From: Cryobacterium suzukii
GTDB lineage: Bacteria > Actinomycetota > Actinomycetes > Actinomycetales > Microbacteriaceae
NCBI RefSeq assembly: GCF_004403185.1
Contig: NZ_SOHJ01000009.1
Coordinates: 150,612 to 214,611, forward strand
Direction: 5' to 3'
DNA length: 64,000 nucleotides
In this document: positions 43,506 through 51,826 of the stretch, piece by piece
Layout of the letters: each line of letters opens with the position of its first letter
How positions within the stretch are numbered: the stretch's first letter is position 1
The notes under the pieces: model-generated
The model's input: only the letters and a program-made list of their open reading frames with translations
What the model was told of the DNA's origin: nothing
Database searches by the model: none
Program-made: the position numbers and the translations under genes

Positions 43506-44033
43506 ATGGTTGATGTTCGGCGGGTCAAACTTCCCGGCGTGGGTGTGCTGCACACCTTCATCACGGATGACGGTGGCAAGGTTGGCGTCATTGCCCATCG
43601 TTCCGGTCACAGCGATCTCATTACCTTCGCCGACGACGAGGGAGGGCCGGACGCGAGCAAGGTCTCGCTGCGGCTCAATGAGGACGAGGCACACACCCTC
43701 GCCGAGTTGCTCGGTGGCACCCAGATCACCGAGTCGCTCAGCGCCCTCGACCAGATTCCGGGCCTCAGCATCGACTGGTTCACCGTCGACTACGAAGACC
43801 ACATCGCCGGCCAGGCCCTCGGCAATCCGGCCGACCGCGGCATCGCCGGACTCACCGTCGTCGCCGTCGTGCGCGGCGAATCGGCCAACCCGGCCCCCGC
43901 TGCTGACTTCAAGGTATTTCCCGGTGACACTCTGGTCGTCGCGGGCTCGCCTGAAAAAGTCGTCAAGGCCTTCGCGTTCTTCCGCACCGGTGAAGTGAAG
44001 GCGAAGACCGTCGACGCTCCACCCGGGGGGTAA
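43506..44033 (+). CDS. Cation/proton antiporter regulatory subunit (TrkA-C domain, KhtT-like)
   Basis: A 175-residue soluble protein. The N-terminal part (VDVRRVKLPGVGVLHTFITD) matches KhtT-type subunits, and the last ~75 residues form a TrkA-C ligand-binding domain (GLTVVAVVRGESANPAPAAD, then FKVFPGDTLVVAGSPEKV). I prefer ATG 43506, with AGGAG 8 bases upstream, to the in-frame ATG at 43500, which is only 2 bases from it. It ends 3 bases before the membrane subunit, the KhtTU arrangement. Confidence 0.82.
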   Translation: MVDVRRVKLPGVGVLHTFITDDGGKVGVIAHRSGHSDLITFADDEGGPDASKVSLRLNEDEAHTLAELLGGTQITESLSALDQIPGLSIDWFTVDYEDHIAGQALGNPADRGIAGLTVVAVVRGESANPAPAADFKVFPGDTLVVAGSPEKVVKAFAFFRTGEVKAKTVDAPPGG

Positions 44034-44036
44034 GCG

Positions 44037-45512
44037 ATGCACCTGGGCGAAGATCTCCTCGTTCTTGGCATCCTGCTCGTCGTCGCCTACGTTCTTGGCC
44101 GCCTGGGCAAGCTGATCGGGCTCCCCACCATCCCGATCTACATGATCGTTGGCGTTCTCGCGAGCCCGAACACCGACTTCTTCCCCCTGGACTTTCAGGC
44201 CGCCGACATCGAACTCATCGCGGTGTTCGGCCTGATCCTGTTGTTGTTCAGCCTCGGCCTCGAGTTCGATCAGGAGGAATTCTTCGGCAACGCCAAAACC
44301 CTGATCATCTCCGGTGGATCCTGGATTCTCATCAACATGGGAGCCGGCTTCATCTTCGGCCTGCTCGTAGGCTGGGGACCGCGCGAAGCCCTCGTCATCG
44401 CCGGCATGACCGGCACTTCCTCGAGCGCAATCATCACCAAACTGCTCATCGAACTTCGCCGCCTCGCAAACAAAGAGACACCGATGATCCTCGGCGTGAC
44501 CGTGGTCGGCGACATCTTCATTGCCATCTACCTGTCGATTGTCTCCGTCGTACTCAGCGGCAAGACCGAGATCTGGCCGATCGTGCTCCAGCTTTCCATC
44601 GCATTCCTCTTTCTCGTGGCCATGTTCTCGCTGGCCAGATGGGGCGGCCGAGTTGTATCCCGCCTCATGCGCACCAAAGACGACGAACTGTTCACTATTT
44701 TGTTCTTCGGCCTCGTGGTCCTGTTTGCCGGCATCGGCGAGATCATCGGCGTGACGGATGCGATTGGCGCATTCCTGATCGGCGTCGTACTCGGCGCGAG
44801 CAGCTATCGCGCCAGAATCGAACGCGTCGCGGTACCGTTGCGGGATATTTTCGCGGCATTCTTCTTTCTCAACTTCGGCCTCGCCCTCGATGTGGCCCAG
44901 TTTGGATCGGTGATCTTCGTCGTGCTGGTCGCCATCGTGATGACGTTCATCTTGAGCCTGCTGTCGGGAGCGCTGCTGGCCTGGCTGCACAAAATGGGGC
45001 CACGCGAGGCCCTCAACACCGCCGCGATCTTCGTCAACCGCGGCGAGTTCACGCTGATTTTGGCAACGCTCTCCGTCTCCGCCGGGCTTGACCCGCGGTT
45101 GCAACCGTTCGCGGGCCTCTACGTTTTGGTCATGGCAATTCTTGGTCCGCTGTTCGCGGCGAATTCCGAGAAGATCGGGTCGGCCCTGCGCCGCCGGGTG
45201 CCAGCAGTCGGCGGTCCTCGCGCGCCACGAAACCCGATGCTCGACGAAGAGATCGCCCTCGTCGAGGCGGCGACGGCCGCGCAGGCTGCGGATGCCGACG
45301 AGTACACCCGCCGGGGGTCCAAGCGCGACTCGGCCAATTCCCAACCGTCGGCCGATACTGTGAACGGAGTACGACGCTCGCATTCGGGCGATTCAGACTT
45401 AGATTCGATGGCTGATTTCGCGCTCGGTCAGCACTCCCCAGAACCCGATGAGACGGCCGACACACCGGCACGCAAACCCGGGCGAGAAACCCACACAGGT
45501 GACTATTCGTGA
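44037..45512 (+). CDS. CPA2-family cation/proton antiporter (KhtU-like)
   Basis: A 491-residue membrane protein. About 12 hydrophobic segments make up a Na+/H+ exchanger domain to about residue 385. Landmarks include GLPTIPIYMIVGVLASPNTD, GLILLLFSLGLEFDQEEFF, TGTSSSAIITKLLIELRRLA and INRGEFTLILA-like FVNRGEFTLILATLSV. The last ~100 residues are hydrophilic and probably cytosolic. It probably effluxes K+ or Na+ in exchange for protons, gated by the preceding subunit. The stop overlaps the SURF1 start in GTGA. Confidence 0.85.
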   Translation: MHLGEDLLVLGILLVVAYVLGRLGKLIGLPTIPIYMIVGVLASPNTDFFPLDFQAADIELIAVFGLILLLFSLGLEFDQEEFFGNAKTLIISGGSWILINMGAGFIFGLLVGWGPREALVIAGMTGTSSSAIITKLLIELRRLANKETPMILGVTVVGDIFIAIYLSIVSVVLSGKTEIWPIVLQLSIAFLFLVAMFSLARWGGRVVSRLMRTKDDELFTILFFGLVVLFAGIGEIIGVTDAIGAFLIGVVLGASSYRARIERVAVPLRDIFAAFFFLNFGLALDVAQFGSVIFVVLVAIVMTFILSLLSGALLAWLHKMGPREALNTAAIFVNRGEFTLILATLSVSAGLDPRLQPFAGLYVLVMAILGPLFAANSEKIGSALRRRVPAVGGPRAPRNPMLDEEIALVEAATAAQAADADEYTRRGSKRDSANSQPSADTVNGVRRSHSGDSDLDSMADFALGQHSPEPDETADTPARKPGRETHTGDYS

Positions 45513-46297
45513 TCAGAATGATGGTGCGTCCCCGCTGGGTGGCCGCACTGCTGCTTGCCCTCGGTATTGCCGCGGCCTTTGCCGTGCTCGGGCACTGGCA
45601 ACTGGAGCGCGCCATCGAGTCCGGCGTCGTTGTGGAGCGAGACACCGAGCAGGTGAAGCCGCTCGCCGAAGTGGCGCAGCCTGACGGTGGGGTGACACAG
45701 ATCGCGACCGGCCAGATGGTAGCCGCCGCCGGCACCTGGGTGGCCGGTGACGAGACGCTGATCACGACCCGTTTCAACGGCGGTGTTCAAGGGTTCTGGG
45801 TCGTCAGTCATTTTCGAACGGATGCCGCCGCCAGCATCGCCGTCGCGCGCGGGTGGGCTCCAGACCGAGCCACGGCTGAGGCCGTCATCGATGCTCTCCA
45901 GTCCGAACCTGAAAACACCCCGGTCACGCTGACCGGGCGTTTTCTCACGGGCGAGGCACCTGAGCTGCCCGACCCCGAGGGTGACTCAATGGAGCTGACC
46001 AAGGTCGCGCCATCCGCTCTGATCAATCTGTGGGCCGATTTCACGGACGAGTCTGTCTATTCGGCCTACGTAGTCAGCGCTGACGCGCCGGTCGGCCTCG
46101 ACCTGATTGACTCTCCGATACCCGAAGTCGACCAGTCGCTGAACTGGCTGAACATCTTCTACGCGATCGAGTGGGTCGTCTTCGCTGGGTTTGCCGTGTT
46201 CTTCTGGTACCGGATGGTGCGCGATGCCGTGGAACGCGAGCAGGAAGAAGCAGCGCTCGAGAGCGCCGCTGCCGGGGCTCCCAGCACGGACACGTAG
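45509..46297 (+). CDS. SURF1 family cytochrome oxidase biogenesis protein
   Basis: A 262-residue membrane protein with an N-terminal helix (VAALLLALGIAAAFAVLGHW, then QLERA), a soluble extracytoplasmic domain with the SURF1 pattern (GVQGFWVVSHFRT, AVARGWAP) and a C-terminal helix before a Glu/Ala-rich tail. It assists heme insertion into cytochrome c oxidase. GTG 45509 overlaps the antiporter stop. Its TAG is part of the TAGAAT -10 box of the next gene. Confidence 0.85.
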   Translation: MIRMMVRPRWVAALLLALGIAAAFAVLGHWQLERAIESGVVVERDTEQVKPLAEVAQPDGGVTQIATGQMVAAAGTWVAGDETLITTRFNGGVQGFWVVSHFRTDAAASIAVARGWAPDRATAEAVIDALQSEPENTPVTLTGRFLTGEAPELPDPEGDSMELTKVAPSALINLWADFTDESVYSAYVVSADAPVGLDLIDSPIPEVDQSLNWLNIFYAIEWVVFAGFAVFFWYRMVRDAVEREQEEAALESAAAGAPSTDT

Positions 46298-46300
46298 AAT
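46295..46300 (+). promoter_or_regulatory. -10 box of the DUF3817 gene, overlapping the SURF1 stop
   Basis: TAGAAT contains the TAG stop of the SURF1 gene and lies 6 bases before ATG 46307. Confidence 0.5.
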
Positions 46301-46306
46301 TACCCC

Positions 46307-46741
46307 ATGCCACTTGATCCCAAGCCCGCCGATATCTCCCGAATCCCCGGTGCGCTTCGGCTCTACCAGGTGTCATCCATCATCACCGGTGTTTTTTTGC
46401 TGTTGCTCTGCGCCGAGGTCTACGCCAAATTCGTGCTCGGCTACGAACTCGAGATGAACGGCTCCGAAGGCTTTCTCGCCCTCGTGCCCCGAGACACGGT
46501 CGCCGCGATCAACCTCAGCACGATCATTTTGATCGTGCACGGCTGGTTCTACGTGCTGTACCTGTTCGCCGATTTTCGTTTGTGGAGCCTGATGCGCTGG
46601 CCGTTCCCGCGCTTCGTGCTGATCGCGCTCGGCGGCGTCATCCCCACGCTCTCGTTCTTCCTGGAAGGCCCCATGACTCGTCGCGTCAAACGTTCCCTTG
46701 AGCAGCTCGAAGCGAAAAAGGTTGCCGAGGTGCGTTCATGA
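46307..46741 (+). CDS. DUF3817 domain integral membrane protein
   Basis: A 144-residue protein with three hydrophobic segments (about 20-40, 65-90 and 102-122; for example [20 protein letters not shown] and [20 protein letters not shown]). This is the DUF3817 layout, a family of unknown function found mostly in actinobacteria near guaA or SURF1. Its stop overlaps the guaA start in ATGA, so it is translated with guaA. Confidence 0.8.
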   Translation: MPLDPKPADISRIPGALRLYQVSSIITGVFLLLLCAEVYAKFVLGYELEMNGSEGFLALVPRDTVAAINLSTIILIVHGWFYVLYLFADFRLWSLMRWPFPRFVLIALGGVIPTLSFFLEGPMTRRVKRSLEQLEAKKVAEVRS

Positions 46742-48375
46742 GTGACAGCCTCAACACCGCGTCAGCGGATGCCTTAGGCGCCAATTCAGGTGCCGCCGCC
46801 GACTCCGGGCTCGATCGCCCCGTTCTCGTGGTCGACTTTGGTGCGCAGTACGCGCAGTTGATTGCGCGGCGCGTACGTGAGGCATCCGTCTATTCGGAGA
46901 TCGTGCCGCACACCATCACCGCCACCGAGGTGCTCGCCAAAAATCCCCGTGGAATCGTACTGAGCGGTGGACCATCGAGCGTCTACGCCGAGGGTGCGCC
47001 CGCCTTCGACGCGGAGATCTTCGAACTCGGCGTGCCCGTGCTCGGCATTTGCTACGGCTTCCAGGTGATGGCGACCGCCCTCGGCGGTACCGTCGCGCAC
47101 ACCGGAGCCCGCGAATACGGCTCGACCCCGGTCGTCGTGAGCAATACCGACAACGTTCTGCTGGCCGACCAGCCCGACAGCCAGACGGTCTGGATGAGTC
47201 ACGGCGACTCGGTCGCCACCGCGCCCGAAGGCTTCACCGTGCTCGCCTCGTCGACGTCGACCCCGGTCGCCGCGTTCGCCAATGACGCGAAGCGGCTCTA
47301 CGGCGTGCAATGGCACCCCGAGGTCAAGCACTCCGAAAACGGCCAGCACGTGCTCGAGAACTTTTTGCACCGCGCCGCCGGCATCGACCCCGACTGGAAC
47401 AGCGGCAACGTCATCGCCGAACAGGTTGCAAAGATTCGCGCCCAGGTCGGCACCGGCAAGGTCATCTGCGGCCTCTCCGGCGGAGTCGACTCCGCCGTCG
47501 CTGCGGCCCTCGTGCACAAGGCCATCGGTGACCAGCTGGTCTGCGTCTTCGTCGACCACGGCCTGTTGCGCGAAGACGAGCGCCGCCAGGTCGAGGAGGA
47601 CTACGTCAAGGCCACCGGCATCCGCCTGGTCACTGTCGATGTGCGCGAGCAGTTCCTCAAGGCGCTCGAGGGCGTCAGCGACCCGGAGACCAAGCGCAAG
47701 ATTATCGGTCGCGAGTTCATCCGCACCTTCGAGCAGGCCCAGGCAGAGCTCATACTCGAAGCCAAGGAAACCGACGGCGACCCCATCGCTTTCCTGGTGC
47801 AGGGCACGCTCTACCCCGACGTCGTTGAGTCGGGCGGCGGCAGCGGCACCGCGAACATCAAGAGTCACCACAACGTGGGCGGCCTGCCAGACGACCTCAA
47901 ATTCGAACTGGTCGAACCGCTGCGCACCCTGTTCAAAGACGAGGTGCGCGCGATCGGCGCCGAGCTAGGCCTACCGGCCGAAATTGTGCAGCGCCAGCCG
48001 TTCCCCGGCCCCGGCCTCGGCATTCGCATCGTGGGCTCGATCAACCAGGAACGCCTCGATCTGCTGCGCAAAGCGGATGCGATCGTGCGCTTCGAGCTGA
48101 CCGCCGCAGGCCTCGACCGCGAGATCTGGCAGTGCCCGGTCGTGCTGCTCGCCGATGTGCGGTCGGTGGGCGTGCAGGGCGACGGACGTACCTACGGGCA
48201 CCCCATCGTGCTGCGCCCCGTGTCGTCGGAAGACGCCATGACCGCGGACTGGACTCGCCTTCCGTACGATCTGCTGGCCAAGATTTCGAACCGCATCACG
48301 AACGAGGTCGACGGCGTCAACCGTGTCGTGCTCGACGTCACGTCGAAGCCGCCGGGAACCATTGAGTGGGAGTGA
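46738..48375 (+). CDS. guaA: GMP synthase (glutamine-hydrolysing)
   Basis: Converts XMP to GMP. The 545 residues include an N-terminal class I glutaminase ([12 protein letters not shown], nucleophile C105 in LGICYGFQ, late His-Glu in [10 protein letters not shown]), the ATP pyrophosphatase P-loop [13 protein letters not shown] and a GMP synthase dimerisation C-terminus ending KPPGTIEWE. It has a ~25-residue N-terminal extension. ATG 46738 overlaps DUF3817. A perfect 14-base stem terminator follows at 48395. Confidence 0.96.
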   Translation: MSDSLNTASADALGANSGAAADSGLDRPVLVVDFGAQYAQLIARRVREASVYSEIVPHTITATEVLAKNPRGIVLSGGPSSVYAEGAPAFDAEIFELGVPVLGICYGFQVMATALGGTVAHTGAREYGSTPVVVSNTDNVLLADQPDSQTVWMSHGDSVATAPEGFTVLASSTSTPVAAFANDAKRLYGVQWHPEVKHSENGQHVLENFLHRAAGIDPDWNSGNVIAEQVAKIRAQVGTGKVICGLSGGVDSAVAAALVHKAIGDQLVCVFVDHGLLREDERRQVEEDYVKATGIRLVTVDVREQFLKALEGVSDPETKRKIIGREFIRTFEQAQAELILEAKETDGDPIAFLVQGTLYPDVVESGGGSGTANIKSHHNVGGLPDDLKFELVEPLRTLFKDEVRAIGAELGLPAEIVQRQPFPGPGLGIRIVGSINQERLDLLRKADAIVRFELTAAGLDREIWQCPVVLLADVRSVGVQGDGRTYGHPIVLRPVSSEDAMTADWTRLPYDLLAKISNRITNEVDGVNRVVLDVTSKPPGTIEWE

Positions 48376-48394
48376 TCCCCAGCACCGTTGAAGC

Positions 48395-48429
48395 AAGAGG
48401 GGCCGGCTCGCAGAGCCGGCCCCTCTTTC
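48395..48429 (+). terminator. Rho-independent terminator of guaA
   Basis: AGAGGGGCCGGCTC pairs perfectly with GAGCCGGCCCCTCT (14 bases), GCA loop, followed by TTTC. The U-tract is short, but the stem is strong. Confidence 0.82.
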
Positions 48430-48459
48430 GTAGGCGTGCCCGCGGCATCCGTTCGTGAG

Positions 48460-48519
48460 CGCGCCCGCTACGGGTGAGCGCGCCAGTAATAGTTGGAGCG
48501 GCCACCCGTAGCGGGCGCG
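48460..48519. repeat. Palindromic intergenic element, copy B
   Basis: Outer arms CGCGCCCGCTACGGGT/ACCCGTAGCGGGCGCG are perfect over 16 bases. The inner arms (GAGCGCGCCA/TGGAGCGGCC) match at 7 of 10. It lies between convergent guaA and tetR, after the guaA terminator. It aligns in register with copies A and C. Confidence 0.8.
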
Positions 48520-48532
48520 GTCGTGCGCTGGC

Positions 48533-49129
48533 TCATCGCACGGGCCGCACGAGCAGCCCGCGGGCCACGCCGCGAGCGACTTCAAACGGATGCGAGAAGG
48601 TCTCCATGCCGACGGTGACGATCGCGCCTTCGTAGAGCAGCATCATCCGCTGCGCCATGGTGGCGGGGTCGGCGTTGCCGGCCTCCCCGCAGAGTTCGGT
48701 GAATAGGTCGAGCAGCCACACCTTCTGCCGGGTGATCTCGGGGAACACCGGATGCCCATCGTGCCCGTCGCCGATCTCTGCGCGGGCATTGATGGCGCTG
48801 CAGCCCTTCGGACCGTTCTCGCCCGACCAGGAGGTGGCCGCGTCGAAGACCGCCAAAACTCTTTCAATTCCAGGTTCAGGCACCCGGGCGAGGTGGCCGG
48901 TGAGGTGCTCGCGCCACCGCGCGTCACGGTGCTGCAGGTACGAAACGACAAGCGCTTCCTTCGACCCAAATCGGTCATACAAGGTCTTCTTGGTCACGCC
49001 GGCCGCCAGGGCGATCGTGTCAACGCCGACGGCGTGGATGCCCCGTTCGTAGAACAGGGCGGATGCGGCGTCGAGCACACGGCGGGCGGCGGGAGTCAGC
49101 GGGGCGAGGAGCGGAACAGGTGCAGGCAT
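48533..49129 (-). CDS. TetR family transcriptional regulator
   Basis: A 198-residue repressor. The N-terminal helix-turn-helix region is YERGIHAVGVDTIALAAGVT, then KKTLYDRFGSKEALVVSYL, as in TetR proteins. The C-terminal domain is typical and ligand-specific (not assignable). ATG 49129 is fixed by TATAAT 6 bases upstream. It is divergent from an EamA exporter and shares a palindrome with it at 49138-49153, so it probably represses both itself and the exporter. Confidence 0.9.
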   Translation of the reverse strand: MPAPVPLLAPLTPAARRVLDAASALFYERGIHAVGVDTIALAAGVTKKTLYDRFGSKEALVVSYLQHRDARWREHLTGHLARVPEPGIERVLAVFDAATSWSGENGPKGCSAINARAEIGDGHDGHPVFPEITRQKVWLLDLFTELCGEAGNADPATMAQRMMLLYEGAIVTVGMETFSHPFEVARGVARGLLVRPVR

Positions 49130-49135
49130 GATTTG

Positions 49136-49155
49136 ATTATACCGACCTGTATAGT
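49136..49155. promoter_or_regulatory. Divergent tetR/eamA leaderless promoters with shared operator
   Basis: TATAC-N6-GTATA (49138-49153) is a perfect palindrome. It overlaps the minus-strand TATAAT (49136-49141), 6 bases before tetR, and the plus-strand TATAGT (49150-49155), 7 bases before eamA. The operator therefore covers both -10 boxes. Confidence 0.7.
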
Positions 49156-49162
49156 GGATCGA

Positions 49163-50074
49163 ATGAGTAAACAGATCGGTATACCGGGTTCGATCGTGAC
49201 GGTGCTGGCGGCGATCGCCTTCATCGCGTCGTGGAGTTCGGGTTTCGTCATCGCTGCGGTGGCGACCGTAGACGTACCGGCGACGACCCTCCTGGTCTGG
49301 CGATTCGCCCCTCTGGCCGTGGTGTTACTCGCCATCACCTGGGTGTCCGGCGCAGCACGCGGGGTTACCCGCGCCGAGCTGGGGCAGCAGGCCGTTATCG
49401 GGCTCTTCGCTCAATTCGGTTACATCGTGTTCGTCTACGCTGCGATCGGGGCAGGAGTGGCGACGGGCACGACCGCCCTGATCGATGCCGTGCAGCCGCT
49501 GGTGGTCGCGACCCTGGTCGGTCCCCTGCTCGGGTTGCGGGTGCGCGCTGCCCAGTGGGGCGGCCTGGCAGTCGGTGCGCTGGGCGTGGTCCTGGTCGTG
49601 CGGTCACAGATCGGCGGCGCGGCCGCGCATCCGCTTGCCTATGCCCTGCCCGCACTCGCGATGGTCTGCCTCATCGTCGGAACCTTCGTCGAGCGACGGT
49701 CCCAGATAAAGATGCCGGTGCTCGTGACACTGACGGTGCATGTCGTTGTTACTTCTCTTGCGCTCGTCGTGATCGCGGCGGCACTCGGCACGCTCGTTCC
49801 CCCCGCCACGCTGACGTTCTGGATCGCGACGGTGCTCTCGGCGGTGGTGCCGACCCTGGCGGCCTACGGCCTGTACTGGTGGTTGCTGCGCCGGGTGGGC
49901 ATCACAGCCCTCAATGCCCTTCTGTTTCTGGTCGCGCCCGCGACGGCCCTGACCGGTGCCATGCTGCTCGGCGAGCCGCTGACACTTCTGACCCTGGCCG
50001 GGTTCGTGCTCTGCGGCAGCGGTGTCGCCGTCGTTCTGGTCATTGAGGCGCGAGCGACTCGAGCGGATGCCTGA
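49163..50074 (+). CDS. EamA family drug/metabolite exporter
   Basis: A 303-residue membrane protein of ten predicted helices in two EamA halves: ASWSSGFVIAAVATVDVPAT starts the first, and ALNALLFLVAPATALTGAML ends the second. ATG 49163 is supported by the leaderless -10 box and by the shared operator with tetR; a longer upstream frame would run through tetR. It is probably an inducible exporter of a compound sensed by the TetR protein. Confidence 0.87.
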   Translation: MSKQIGIPGSIVTVLAAIAFIASWSSGFVIAAVATVDVPATTLLVWRFAPLAVVLLAITWVSGAARGVTRAELGQQAVIGLFAQFGYIVFVYAAIGAGVATGTTALIDAVQPLVVATLVGPLLGLRVRAAQWGGLAVGALGVVLVVRSQIGGAAAHPLAYALPALAMVCLIVGTFVERRSQIKMPVLVTLTVHVVVTSLALVVIAAALGTLVPPATLTFWIATVLSAVVPTLAAYGLYWWLLRRVGITALNALLFLVAPATALTGAMLLGEPLTLLTLAGFVLCGSGVAVVLVIEARATRADA

Positions 50075-50205
50075 TGCCCGCCGCGATCCGGTTGCCGTGG
50101 CAGGGGGCTGCGCAGTACAGTCAAAACATGTTCCGATCCTGATTGTTCCGCGCTCTCGTGCATTCCGCACGATTGAGTACCGAGCTTGCAACGATCAAGG
50201 ACACG

Positions 50206-50754
50206 ATGCTTCAAATACGCAACTACCGCGCTGCCGACGAACGCAGCTGGCTTATCTGCCGGTTGCTGAGTTTTTTCGACACCGATTACTATGACGATGT
50301 CAAAATTTGCAAGACAACATTTGCGAGTGATCGCGTGGAATTGGTTGCCTGCAGTGGAGACGACGTAGTCGGACTTATTGATGTCGAGATCGACGGCGAC
50401 ACCGCGACGATCGACTCAATAGCCGTGCACCCGCACGCCCAGCGCCAGGGGATCGCCTCGGAGCTGTTGCACGAGGCCCTTCGGCGCCTGCCGGCGAACG
50501 TGACGTCGTTGGATGCGTGGACGCGAGCGACCGAGAGCGCGAACGACTGGTACGCATCAGCCGGATTCAGTGAGAACTATCGCTACCTGCACGTCTACAA
50601 GGATTCGGTGAGCGGGGACGACGGATTCGAGTCTCCTGCTGGACTGTCAACACCCGTGCACGCCTTCATGCACGCGCGCATCGAACTCGAGGATGAGCTG
50701 CGTGAGCGCTACTCTCGCGTGTATGTCTGCCGCCAGTACCTCATGCGACTTTGA
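50206..50754 (+). CDS. GNAT family N-acetyltransferase
   Basis: A 182-residue single GNAT domain. The acetyl-CoA loop is VHPHAQRQGIASELLHEALRR and the C-terminal part has a typical WYASAGFSENYRYLHVY. ATG 50206 follows CAAGGA; an earlier in-frame start at 50143 has no ribosome binding site. The first third uses more AT-rich codons (TTTTTC, AAAATT) than its neighbours, a weak hint of transfer. Substrate unknown. Confidence 0.8.
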   Translation: MLQIRNYRAADERSWLICRLLSFFDTDYYDDVKICKTTFASDRVELVACSGDDVVGLIDVEIDGDTATIDSIAVHPHAQRQGIASELLHEALRRLPANVTSLDAWTRATESANDWYASAGFSENYRYLHVYKDSVSGDDGFESPAGLSTPVHAFMHARIELEDELRERYSRVYVCRQYLMRL

Positions 50755-50773
50755 GGGAGAACGGCCCGCCCGC

Positions 50774-50779
50774 TAGGCT
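50774..50779 (+). promoter_or_regulatory. -10 box of the phosphotransferase gene, probably leaderless
   Basis: TAGGCT lies 6 bases before ATG 50786. Confidence 0.5.
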
Positions 50780-50785
50780 CGCGAG

Positions 50786-51742
50786 ATGACGGACCATCAC
50801 CAGCCGCGACTGACCTGGCCGGAATTACCCGCCTCGATTCACTCGGCCGTCGAGAACCTCCTGGGCGGATGCGTCGTCGAAGCACACAGTCAGGCCAACG
50901 GATTCTCGCCCGGGAGCGCCGACCGGGTGCGCGCGAACAACGGCCGCAGTGCCTTCGTGAAGGCCGTGAGTCGCGAGCGAAACTCCGACACCGTCGACCT
51001 CCACCGGCGCGAGCTGGCCGTGCTGCGGATGTTGCCCGAATCCCTGTCCGTACCCCGGCTCTTGGGCTCCTTCGACGACGGCGAGTGGGTCGCGCTGGTC
51101 ATCGAGAGCATCGATGGCGTGCACCCGAGCGAGGCTCCGACCCTGCCAGAGATCCTCGCTGTTTTGTCGGCGCTCGAGTCACTGCCGACGATTCGCGGAT
51201 GCGCGGGCTGGGCCGGTGTGCCGGATGCGACGGCGGAGTTGGTTTCTGCATTTGCTGGTTGGCGCAGCATCCGCTCTGAGGGGCGTGCGGTGTCCCTGCC
51301 TGCCTGCGCCTACCAGCACCTCGACGAACTCGAACAGCTTGCCGCCAGCGCCGTGCGGGCAGTCGACGGAAACTATCTGCTGCACCTTGATTTGCGGAGT
51401 GACAATATCCTGCTCGATGACACGGGCCGGGCGTGGCTGGTGGACTGGCCGTGGGCCGGCGTCGGCGTGCGGTGGCTCGACGCCCTCACGTTCCTGCTCG
51501 ACGCGCGCCTGCGCGGAAGTGATGCTGACGTTGAGGAGATCATCGCCACGCATCCGCTCTTCGCTGAAGCGGATGACCACGCCATCAACGCCGTGCTCTC
51601 GGGGCTGACCGCCTACTTTCTGGATGCAGCGCAGAAGCCCGCCCCGTCGAATATGCCGACGCTGCGCGCCTTTCAGCTTTCCGAAGGCCTGGCCGGTCTC
51701 TCCTGGCTGGGAGAACGACTCGGCTGGATGGCAGACGGCTAG
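50786..51742 (+). CDS. APH-family phosphotransferase
   Basis: A 318-residue protein kinase-like phosphotransferase. It has the APH catalytic motif LLHLDLRSDNILLDDTGRAW (HxDxxxxN), followed by LVDWPWAGVG, which holds the Mg-binding Asp. The N-lobe has GFSPGSADRVRANNGRSAFV. APH-fold proteins phosphorylate antibiotics, choline, sugars or other small alcohols; the substrate is unknown and resistance should not be assumed. It converges on the MFS gene. Confidence 0.8.
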   Translation: MTDHHQPRLTWPELPASIHSAVENLLGGCVVEAHSQANGFSPGSADRVRANNGRSAFVKAVSRERNSDTVDLHRRELAVLRMLPESLSVPRLLGSFDDGEWVALVIESIDGVHPSEAPTLPEILAVLSALESLPTIRGCAGWAGVPDATAELVSAFAGWRSIRSEGRAVSLPACAYQHLDELEQLAASAVRAVDGNYLLHLDLRSDNILLDDTGRAWLVDWPWAGVGVRWLDALTFLLDARLRGSDADVEEIIATHPLFAEADDHAINAVLSGLTAYFLDAAQKPAPSNMPTLRAFQLSEGLAGLSWLGERLGWMADG

Positions 51743-51767
51743 AAATTTGCACGCGGTGCCCGCGACT

Positions 51768-51826
51768 GCGCCCGAAACGGGTAGGCGCTAACGGTAACCG
51801 GTGTAGCGGCTACCCGTTTCGGGCGC
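51768..51826. repeat. Palindromic intergenic element, copy C
   Basis: Outer arms GCGCCCGAAACGGGTAG/CTACCCGTTTCGGGCGC are perfect over 17 bases. Inner CGCT/AGCG follow around a 14-base loop. It lies between convergent APH and MFS genes, and its right arm supplies the last codons and stop of the MFS gene (RARNG-stop). It aligns in register with copies A and B. Confidence 0.8.

Noticed and set aside
43491..45383. Long open frame on the minus strand opposite the antiporter genes
   Set aside because: It is antisense to well-supported TrkA-C and antiporter genes, has biased low-information composition (Glu/Asp/His/Arg-rich) and no family resemblance. High GC content keeps antisense frames open.
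48752..49162. N-terminal extension of the EamA protein by 137 residues
   Set aside because: The extension is antisense to tetR and crosses the shared operator; the leaderless -10 box fixes the start at 49163.
50786..51742. Aminoglycoside resistance gene
   Set aside because: The APH motif alone does not indicate drug resistance; no mobile element or resistance context is present.
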